Source: Candidatus Hydrogenedentota bacterium (GTDB lineage Bacteria > Hydrogenedentota > Hydrogenedentia > Hydrogenedentales > SLHB01). Taken from it: DNA of 11,759 nt. The DNA lies in the NCBI GenBank assembly GCA_007136375.1, contig SLHB01000370.1, forward strand, positions 1-11,759, in the 5' to 3' direction. This document shows positions 6,715 through 11,759 of this stretch, piece after piece; the first letter of the stretch is position 1; each line of letters opens with the position of its first letter. A program made the translations under genes and the position numbers. Below the pieces are notes generated by a model that did no database searches, was not told the origin of the DNA, and worked only from the letters and a program-made list of their open reading frames with translations.

Positions 6715-8066
6715 TCCTCGAACCGCAAGCTCGCGCAAAACGCCTCGAAGGCTTCGCGCTCCCTCTCCACCAGCGCATCCGGTCCGGTCATCTTGACGAA
6801 CACGCTGTACTCTGGAAACTCCGCGACCGCTCCTATCAACCGCGCGTCATACACCGTGGGCCCGGAAAGCCCCGTGTAGTCGCCAGTCATCTCCACCATG
6901 GTTCCCGTCTCGCCCAGAATGGTAATGGATGGCAGCGCGGCGAGCTCGTGGGGCTCGAAGAAGGCGTGCCCCATCTGATCGCGCCAGCGGTTGATGTTCG
7001 CCTCCGCGCCGCCCGCGGGCCCGGGCAATACGGTGAGGTAACACTCCCATTCTTCGGACTCGGGATGCGCGAAGTTGGCGTCGCGCATGGGCCTATCCGG
7101 CCCTTCCTCCCATCCTTCGGGGATGTCCCACGCCAGCGCGCTGGGCGCGGCCGTCCGGAGATCCACCAACTCGGAGGGGCCGGCGCCGCTGGGCGCTTCG
7201 GCCTGGGGAAGCTGTCCGGCGAAGGGCGGCTCAACGCCCGCTTCCCCCTGCTGTTGCAGGAAGGGCGCGTGAATGTCGTCCATCGGCATGTCTCCGCCTT
7301 CCGCGAGAGAATCTCCCGCGGCGGGAGCCGCTCCGCCGGCGCCCTCCACGGAGCGGGCAAAGGCTTCCAGGTTCTCCCGCTCGGCTTCCACTTGCTCGGC
7401 GGGCCCGGTCATCTTGATAAACACGGATTGGGACGGCGAGACTTTCAAGACGCCCGCCAAGGCGTACCCGGGGTCATGCCGATCGCCCGCCATGCCGGTA
7501 TACGTCCCCTCCATGTAGACTTGAACCGCTTCCTCGCCCAGCATGGTGATGCGTGGAAGCTCCGCCAGGTCCTGTGGACTCAGGGGCTCAAGGCCCATCT
7601 GGTCCCGCCAGCGATTCACATTCCCGGCGAGGCCGCCCCCGTCGCCGGGCAAGACGGTCATGTAGCATTCGCCCTCGCCGTCCGGACCAAAGGCGAAGTT
7701 GGCCACCCGGAACTGGGTCGGCGGCAGCGTCTCCCACTCTTCCGGCGCGTCCCATTCGAACGAAGCCGGAGCGGGGGCCGGGGCGGGCTCCATGCCGTGA
7801 TCGTGGGCATGATCCTGGCCGCCCCCGTGGGCGTGATCATGATCGTGGCCGGCGCCTGCCTGGGCCTGGGCTTGCTCCCGGGGCACGAAGCCCAGACGCT
7901 CGGAAGTCGGCATCTCTGGCGGCGGCAAGGGGGTGGGCCGGTTGGTAACCCGGGTCTCCCGGATTTCCACAGGTTCGGTGGAGTCACCACACCCGAACAG
8001 TCCGATACCGCCGACGCACAACAGAGGGAGGACAAAGTGGAGCCGAAGGGATGGAAGGTGGTTCAT
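6711..8066 (-). CDS. His-rich lipoprotein with two tandem 'NRWR' domains, first gene of the ccs operon
   Basis: A 451-residue lipoprotein of unknown function. The signal peptide ends in lipobox L-F-G-C with Cys26 as the lipidation site. A Pro/Gln-rich linker (about 40-73) is followed by a His/Asp cluster at 74-90 with seven histidines spaced as HxH, likely to bind metal such as Cu, Zn or Ni, or possibly heme. Two homologous domains follow (about 103-241 and 311-449), joined by an Ala/Gly/Pro-rich acidic linker. Shared blocks: W-D-x-P-E-x-W near the start, 'ECY[ML]TVLPG' (133-141, 341-349) with Cys134 and Cys342 aligned, 'N[VI]NRWRDQMG' (149-158, 357-366), and 'SVF[IV]KMTGP' (214-222, 421-429). 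I recall similar NRWR-type hypothetical proteins in PVC-group bacteria but cannot name a function. A GAGG Shine-Dalgarno lies 6 bases before ATG 8066. The ATGA overlap with resB suggests a role in cytochrome c maturation or its redox/metal supply; that is inference from position. Confidence 0.9.
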   Translation of the reverse strand: MNHLPSLRLHFVLPLLCVGGIGLFGCGDSTEPVEIRETRVTNRPTPLPPPEMPTSERLGFVPREQAQAQAGAGHDHDHAHGGGQDHAHDHGMEPAPAPAPASFEWDAPEEWETLPPTQFRVANFAFGPDGEGECYMTVLPGDGGGLAGNVNRWRDQMGLEPLSPQDLAELPRITMLGEEAVQVYMEGTYTGMAGDRHDPGYALAGVLKVSPSQSVFIKMTGPAEQVEAERENLEAFARSVEGAGGAAPAAGDSLAEGGDMPMDDIHAPFLQQQGEAGVEPPFAGQLPQAEAPSGAGPSELVDLRTAAPSALAWDIPEGWEEGPDRPMRDANFAHPESEEWECYLTVLPGPAGGAEANINRWRDQMGHAFFEPHELAALPSITILGETGTMVEMTGDYTGLSGPTVYDARLIGAVAEFPEYSVFVKMTGPDALVEREREAFEAFCASLRFEE

Positions 8067-8098
8067 ATACAGCCTCGTGTTCAGTGACCTCTAGGCAG

Positions 8099-8157
8099 CC
8101 GTTGGACAGAGCCGTTCAGCCCGGTTTCGCGAACGGAAATGCCAACGGTCCGGCTCT
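8099..8157 (-). promoter_or_regulatory. Leader segment with competing or pseudoknot-type base pairings upstream of the lipoprotein gene
   Basis: Three complementary pairs occur within 59 bases of the probable leader. A: 8099-8105 with 8142-8148 (CCGTTGG/CCAACGG). B: 8108-8114 with 8151-8157 (AGAGCCG/CGGCTCT). C: 8112-8117 with 8131-8136 (CCGTTC/GAACGG). A and C nest into one stem-loop. B crosses A and shares bases with C, so it implies either a pseudoknot or an alternative fold. The segment ends 33 bases before the start codon. No known riboswitch class is recognised and the function is unproven. Confidence 0.35.
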
Positions 8158-8297
8158 TGCGCGCGTCTAGAGCCCAGATTCGGACGGCCTCCTGGAAACA
8201 CCCGGTCATGAACGGGCGCACGACCGAACTTCAGCGGAATCCTACGCCCCAATGGACAGCCTCGGAGTGGCCTATGGGTGGTCTCGCGCGATTTCAA

Positions 8298-8326
8298 ACG
8301 GTACAAAACGCACACGCTTTTGTCAA
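8298..8326 (-). promoter_or_regulatory. Probable promoter of the lipoprotein-resB-ccsA operon
   Basis: A perfect -35 TTGACA (8326-8321, minus strand) is followed after exactly 17 bases by TACCGT (8303-8298), a 3-of-6 match to the -10 consensus. Transcription would start near 8291, leaving a leader of about 225 nt before ATG 8066. Just upstream, CTTGTC (8336-8331) repeats the CTTGAC that begins the -35 block, 10 bases (one helical turn) away, which could mark an activator or repressor site. This region is AT-richer than its surroundings. Confidence 0.6.
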
Positions 8327-8490
8327 GTTGGACAAGACATCGCGCACGCCACGCACATGTCTGAAGCCGTGGCGGCGTCCGCCGGCGCGTCAAGTACGCC
8401 TCCCATAGACTGGGCGGAACCAGGCGTTGCCAGCCGGACGGCGGAGGCGCCACAATGGAGTCCGAAGCGGGCGCGCGAAGACCCGAAGCA

Positions 8491-8496
8491 AGGAGG
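8491..8496 (+). promoter_or_regulatory. Strong Shine-Dalgarno of the cupin gene
   Basis: AGGAGG sits five bases before ATG 8502. It decides the start: the frame is open upstream to an ATG at 8427, but that stretch encodes only Arg-rich sequence and lacks a comparable site. No convincing plus-strand promoter was found between 8327 and 8490. Confidence 0.85.
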
Positions 8497-8501
8497 AACC
8501 C

Positions 8502-8861
8502 ATGCCCCATACGCAACGGCGCCAATACCAAGTACGGCGGCTCGCATCCACACCCGCCGTCGACTGCCCCTGCGGAGTGGCGCGGCGCATGTTCAGCCGC
8601 GACGACGACACCCTTCTCGGCGTCCATCGCGTCACGATCGCCGCGGACGCGCGCAAGCACTACCACAAAGACACAACCGAGTACTACATCATTCTCGAAG
8701 GCGAAGGGGAACTGGAGTTGGATGAAGACGTCGTGCCGGTCAAGCCCGGAGACGTGGTCATGATTCCCCCGTACACGCGCCACGCCGCCCGGGGCGCGCT
8801 GGAGATCATCAACGTGGTCTATCCCCCGTTGGACCCGTCCGACGAATACTTCGACGAATAG
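8502..8861 (+). CDS. Small single-domain cupin protein
   Basis: A 119-residue cytosolic cupin, the only plus-strand gene here. Cupin motif 1 is clear: H53-x-H55, four residues, E60, six residues, G67. Motif 2 is G83, five residues, P89, then H94, with Tyr91 replacing the usual Gly. H53, H55, E60 and H94 would coordinate one metal ion (Fe, Mn, Ni or Zn). An N-terminal C22-P-C24 is an unusual extra. The size fits mannose-6-phosphate-isomerase-like or generic 'cupin_2' proteins, which range from isomerases and dioxygenases to small-molecule binders, so no substrate can be assigned. It is transcribed divergently from the ccs operon. Its last 43 bases overlap the 3' end of cruF on the other strand, including both stop codons, so transcripts of the two genes are complementary there. 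Confidence 0.9.
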   Translation: MPHTQRRQYQVRRLASTPAVDCPCGVARRMFSRDDDTLLGVHRVTIAADARKHYHKDTTEYYIILEGEGELELDEDVVPVKPGDVVMIPPYTRHAARGALEIINVVYPPLDPSDEYFDE

Positions 8862-9565
8862 GCGCGCGGGGGGCGGGAACACCGTCGTTCGGCGTAGATC
8901 CAGACGCCATGGAGCGCGGCCAGCAGCGCCGCCACGGTGATGGGGCCGGCGAGTGCCTCGGCGGCGGCGATAACGCCGAAGAACACAATGACGCTGCACC
9001 CCACCAAGCGGGCGGCGGGATTGGCCCGGTCCGGCGCGGGAATCGCCAGAAAGATCACGAAACTCACGGCGAACCAGCCCAGAAAATTCGTCCAAGGGAT
9101 GCCATGGTACGGGCCGGTTCCCTCCCACTCCCAATAATTCAAGGGCCCGCCCGCCAGGGGATCGATGACGCCGTCAATCGCGGTCATCCACGCGGCGCCC
9201 GCCAAAGCGGCGGCGATCCGGGGCCACCCCAAGGGCCGGAGCATGTCCCACACGTACGCGATGAGGATGAGCCATGCGCACACGAGGACCAGCGGCACGC
9301 TGAATAGATGGGGAAACAGGACCTCCGTGTAGATGTAATGCCCGAAGGGAACGCCGAGATGCGTGCCGGGAACCTCGGCGGCGTACCCTATCAACCCGGC
9401 AAGAACGAGGGGAAGCCGCGCGCCGGGCGGCGCGTAGAGCAGCACAACGGCGGACGCCAGCGCGTCTGGCGGGCCGCCCTCCAAGGCGTAGGAAATCATG
9501 CCGCCGATCCACAGGAAGACGTAAAGGACGGCGCACCCGTGGGCAAGGGTCCTAAGACGTTTCAT
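8819..9565 (-). CDS. cruF: CruF-type carotenoid 1',2'-hydratase (DUF422 family integral membrane protein)
   Basis: A 248-residue protein with about six or seven membrane segments. It carries the family's signature blocks: 'EVPGTHLGVPFGHYIYTEVL' (64-83), 'VPLVLVCAW' (90-98), D131 and D135 in 'AIDGVIDPLA', and 'NYWEWEGTGPYHGIPWTNFLGW' in two halves (143-152, 153-164). Characterised CruF enzymes add water to the 1',2' double bond of an acyclic psi-end group, such as gamma-carotene or lycopene, giving a tertiary alcohol; archaeal relatives act on bisanhydrobacterioruberin. The start ATG 9565 overlaps the 3' end of the desaturase gene by 14 bases and has no strong Shine-Dalgarno, which suggests translational coupling. 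The last 13 or so residues (Ser/Gly-rich) are encoded antisense to the cupin tail and look like a non-conserved extension. The exact carotenoid substrate is not determined. Confidence 0.9.
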   Translation of the reverse strand: MKRLRTLAHGCAVLYVFLWIGGMISYALEGGPPDALASAVVLLYAPPGARLPLVLAGLIGYAAEVPGTHLGVPFGHYIYTEVLFPHLFSVPLVLVCAWLILIAYVWDMLRPLGWPRIAAALAGAAWMTAIDGVIDPLAGGPLNYWEWEGTGPYHGIPWTNFLGWFAVSFVIFLAIPAPDRANPAARLVGCSVIVFFGVIAAAEALAGPITVAALLAALHGVWIYAERRCSRPPRAYSSKYSSDGSNGG

Positions 9566-11030
9566 GCCGCAGGATCAACTCGCTGGTTATCCGGGCGGAA
9601 ATGAGCACCGTGGGCGTTCCTCCTCCGGGATGGCTGCCGCCTCCCGTGTAATACAACCCTTCCACGCGCCGATCCTTGTTGGGCGGCCGAAAAAACGCGC
9701 GGCGCCACCCGTGGCTGTGGGCGCCGTAGATGGCGCCCCCGGGCATGGCGTAGCGTTCGGCGAAGTCCCCGGGAGTCCAGACTTCCTCCACCGCCGCGTC
9801 GTCTAGATCGGGAAAGCCCCCGGCGCGGAGCCGGGCGAAAACTTGCTCCCGCGCCTTGGCCGTGGCCGCCGCGTCCCACGCTTCTTCGGCGTCCGGGGGC
9901 GCGTTGGCCATGATGAACAAGGTCTCGCAACCCGGCGGCGCCAGCCTGGGATCGCTGCGCGTGGGCATGTTGACGTACACGGTCGGGTCTTCGGGGAATC
10001 GACGCTCGCGGAAAAGGCTCCCGAACTCACGGGGATAGTCTTCCGAAAAGAAAACGGTATGATGCCCCCACCCCTCCACGCGCCGGTTAAGGCCCACCAA
10101 GAACACCAGGCCGGACAGGGATCGGTCCCGCGGGCGCAGCGTGGATCCCGCCGCTCCACCGAGCAAGGCGGGCGCCATGCTCGGATCGCCGTTCATAACA
10201 CACACATCGGCGTCTAGCTCCTCTCCCCCCGCGAGCCCCACGCCGGCGACGCGCCCGTTGGCGACACGGATGCGCGTCACTTCCGCGTCCGTGCGGAATG
10301 TCACGCCCCGGGCCGCGCCCAGGGCCGTGAGCGCTTCGACGATGCGGTACAGGCCGCCGGAAACGTGCCAGCCGCCGAAGGCGTACTCTAGATACGGGAT
10401 GACGGCGAGCATGGCCGGGGCTTCGTAGGGAGACGAGCCGACGTAGGTGGGATAACGGTTGTATAACTGGACCAGGTACGGGCTCTTGAAATGGGCGCCA
10501 ACGGCGCGGGCGTAATTGCCCCAGGCATGGCGCCACGGCATGCGGGCCATGGCGGCGAGGGCGGCGCGGTCCGGCGGCGCGCCCAGCGGCCGCCGAAGAA
10601 ACGTGGATTCGGATAGGGCGAACATCCGCGCGCCCAGGCGCACGTAACGGAAGAACCCGTCCACGTCGCGGGGCTCCAAGCGGCGGAGCGTGTCGATCCA
10701 GTCCGGCAGCGCGCCACCATGGGCGAAACGGGTTCCGTCCGGGTACACATACTCCGCCAGGGGGCGCACGGGCATGAGTTCGAGATGGTCGGACAACGTC
10801 TCGCCCACCGACGCAAAGAGTCCCTCGAATACATGGGGCATGGTAATGAGGGACGGGCCCGTGTCGAAGGAGAAGCCGTCGCGCTCCAGCCGGTTCATCT
10901 TGCCGCCGAGCCGCCCGCTCCGCTCGCAGACCGTCACCGCCATGCCCCGCGCCGCTAGGCGCAACGCCAGCGCTAGGCCGCCCAAGCCGCCGCCGATGAT
11001 CACCGCGCGCTGACGCCGCCCGCCTCTCAC
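9552..11030 (-). CDS. crtI: CrtI-family FAD-dependent carotenoid desaturase (phytoene desaturase, or CrtD-like)
   Basis: A 492-residue flavoprotein, the usual length for bacterial CrtI. The N-terminal dinucleotide-binding fold is at 10-38 (G13-x-G15-x-x-G18, then an acidic residue E36), followed by 'RLGGKMN' (40-46) and 'FDTGPSLITMP' (55-65), both typical of the family. The C-terminal FAD/substrate motif is 'GLYYTGGGSHPGGGTPTVL' (458-476). It removes hydrogens from a polyene substrate at the membrane surface. Whether it acts on phytoene (CrtI) or at the 3',4' position of a hydroxylated carotene (CrtD) cannot be decided from sequence alone; the cruF and glycosyltransferase neighbours make CrtD-like activity plausible. 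GTG 11030 is chosen because it overlaps the upstream TGA as GTGA, gives the correct N-terminus, and follows a GGAAAGGGG Shine-Dalgarno-like stretch. The frame stays open far upstream, but that part is Arg/Pro/Gly-rich shadow of the glycosyltransferase gene. Confidence 0.94.
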   Translation of the reverse strand: MRGGRRQRAVIIGGGLGGLALALRLAARGMAVTVCERSGRLGGKMNRLERDGFSFDTGPSLITMPHVFEGLFASVGETLSDHLELMPVRPLAEYVYPDGTRFAHGGALPDWIDTLRRLEPRDVDGFFRYVRLGARMFALSESTFLRRPLGAPPDRAALAAMARMPWRHAWGNYARAVGAHFKSPYLVQLYNRYPTYVGSSPYEAPAMLAVIPYLEYAFGGWHVSGGLYRIVEALTALGAARGVTFRTDAEVTRIRVANGRVAGVGLAGGEELDADVCVMNGDPSMAPALLGGAAGSTLRPRDRSLSGLVFLVGLNRRVEGWGHHTVFFSEDYPREFGSLFRERRFPEDPTVYVNMPTRSDPRLAPPGCETLFIMANAPPDAEEAWDAAATAKAREQVFARLRAGGFPDLDDAAVEEVWTPGDFAERYAMPGGAIYGAHSHGWRRAFFRPPNKDRRVEGLYYTGGGSHPGGGTPTVLISARITSELILRHETS

Positions 11031-11759
11031 GCCTTCGCCCCTTTCCCCGCCCGGTAGCTGCGCCCTTTCCAGACCACGCCCTTCCCCAGGACATGGCGCA
11101 ACCACGCGGCCAGGCCCAGGGCGATGAGCAACGACTCCGCCAAGGGATGGAGCAATACAGCGGTCTTGGATTGGCGGAACCGTAGGGCCAAGGCCCAACG
11201 GGCGAGCAACCCGTTCAGCACGGCGGCCGCGGCCCACGCTTTGGCGGGCCCCCACGGCAACACGATGGCCAGCACAACCGGCGCGACAAAAAAGGCCGCA
11301 TGACTCGTCAGAAATAACCAGAAACTTAGGGCGCGCTCGAAACCCGCGTGAATATTCTTCTGAAAACCATTCCATATTCCGGAAAAGCTGTCGTACATGC
11401 GGACTTCCACCGTGTCTTGGCCGTCCAAGCACAAACCCCGCGACCCGCTCCGCCGCCAATGCCGCGCGAGGGCGGTGTCCTCGAAGACGGCGTCGTGGAC
11501 CGCGCCATGGCCGCCGTTGGCCTCGTAAACAGCCCGCGAGACGAGAATGCACGCCCCATGGGCGAGGCCCAAGGCCGGCAAGTCCCGCCGAAACGAGAGG
11601 GGCGTTGGAAACAGGGTCAGCACGGTGAAGTTGAGCAGGGGCATCAGGATCGCCTCCCATGGGCTCGCGAGAGTCAACCCGGGCCACGCCGACAGTAACG
11701 TGGCGTTGCGGCGTTCCGCCTCTCCAACGAGCGCCGCGGCAGCGCCCGGCTTCAGGCGG
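11027..11759 (-). CDS. GT2 glycosyltransferase, CruC/CruG-like carotenoid glycosyltransferase (C-terminal part, runs off right edge)
   Basis: 243 C-terminal residues are visible; the nucleotide-sugar-binding N-terminal half lies beyond the right edge. Membrane-integrated GT2 features are present: hydrophobic 'PLLNFTVLTLFPTPLSF' (40-56), 'AVYEANGGHGAVHDAVFED' (77-94) with the E-D pair of the catalytic region, and 'RMYDSFSGIWNGFQKNI' (120-136). Several C-terminal membrane segments follow (about 144-190 and 203-222). The R-M-Y...W-x-G-x-x-K-N block is typical of glycosyltransferases in carotenoid and hopanoid clusters (CruC, CruG, HpnB-like). Position directly before a CrtI-family gene and cruF favours transfer of a sugar to a hydroxycarotenoid, as in the cruF/cruG pair of cyanobacteria. 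Its TGA overlaps the desaturase GTG. The sugar donor and acceptor are not readable from this part, and no promoter for the cluster lies in the window. Confidence 0.9.
   Translation of the reverse strand, partial: RLKPGAAAALVGEAERRNATLLSAWPGLTLASPWEAILMPLLNFTVLTLFPTPLSFRRDLPALGLAHGACILVSRAVYEANGGHGAVHDAVFEDTALARHWRRSGSRGLCLDGQDTVEVRMYDSFSGIWNGFQKNIHAGFERALSFWLFLTSHAAFFVAPVVLAIVLPWGPAKAWAAAAVLNGLLARWALALRFRQSKTAVLLHPLAESLLIALGLAAWLRHVLGKGVVWKGRSYRAGKGAKA

Noticed and set aside
6715..6738. TTG start for resB at 6738
   Set aside because: It would overlap the lipoprotein gene by 28 bases and add nothing conserved; ATG 6714 (or 6711) fits the ATGA coupling.
6948..8087. 379-codon plus-strand open frame antisense to the lipoprotein gene
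   Set aside because: Shadow of a GC-rich coding strand; the minus-strand product has a lipobox, tandem repeats and operon overlaps, which settle the direction.
8081..8209. 42-codon open frame in the ccs leader, a possible regulatory upstream peptide
   Set aside because: It lacks a Shine-Dalgarno and any residue bias typical of leader peptides; open frames of this size are expected by chance at this GC content.
8091..9134. 347-codon minus-strand open frame spanning the cupin gene
   Set aside because: Its translation is Arg/Pro/Gly-rich with no family pattern, it covers the cupin and part of cruF in other frames, and it reflects the high GC of the third codon position.
9552..11687. Desaturase frame extended to a start near 11687 (711 codons)
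   Set aside because: The extra N-terminal part is a low-complexity shadow of the glycosyltransferase gene; the GTG at 11030 gives the correct CrtI N-terminus and a GTGA overlap.
1..11759. CRISPR arrays, tRNA or rRNA genes, insertion sequences or a prophage
   Set aside because: No regularly spaced repeats, tRNA cloverleaf arms, transposase motifs or terminal inverted repeats with target duplications were seen.

Overview
This GC-rich window comes from a diderm (Gram-negative-type) bacterium. The signs are a lipoprotein with a lipobox, a membrane-anchored PpiD/SurA-type periplasmic folding factor, and system II (ResB/CcsA) cytochrome c maturation. The CcsA has a long periplasmic N-terminal region with a GGRIKPLNTYAR-type motif. 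Together with tandem 'NRWR' repeat lipoproteins and a carotenoid CruF/CrtI/glycosyltransferase cluster, this suggests an organism of the PVC superphylum or a neighbour such as Hydrogenedentota. That placement is an inference from family resemblance, not a search result. Eight of the nine genes lie on the minus strand; the exception is a small cupin gene.

Layout in coordinate order: (1) 1-1129, minus: 5' part of a PpiD-like SurA/parvulin protein that runs off the left edge. (2) 1130-1346: gap with a weak promoter candidate and a GC-rich hairpin. (3) 1347-3155, minus: SLC13-type anion permease with two RCK_C (TrkA-C) domains. (4) 3156-3475: gap holding the permease's probable promoter and palindrome, several GC-rich inverted repeats and a strong terminator for the operon to its right. 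(5) 8066 down to 3476, minus: a three-gene operon made of a His-rich duplicated-domain lipoprotein, ResB and CcsA. Each junction is a 4-base ATGA stop/start overlap, a TTGACA-type promoter lies near 8298-8326, and the leader is about 225 nt. (6) 8502-8861, plus: a single-domain cupin with a strong Shine-Dalgarno, whose 3' end overlaps tail-to-tail with the next gene. (7) 11759 down to 8819, minus: a carotenoid-modification cluster of a GT2 glycosyltransferase (cut by the right edge), a CrtI-family desaturase and a CruF-type carotenoid hydratase, joined by a GTGA overlap and a 14-base overlap.

Two multi-gene units make functional sense. ResB and CcsA form the heme-export and apocytochrome-ligation complex of system II. 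The first gene of that operon encodes an uncharacterised lipoprotein with a seven-histidine cluster and two copies of a domain carrying a conserved Cys and an N-[VI]-NRWRDQMG motif. Its translational coupling to resB makes it the best candidate here for an undescribed component, possibly an accessory of cytochrome c maturation. The second unit encodes desaturation, 1',2'-hydration and glycosylation steps, predicting a tertiary-hydroxylated and probably glycosylated carotenoid anchored in the membrane. No tRNA, rRNA, CRISPR array or mobile element was seen.
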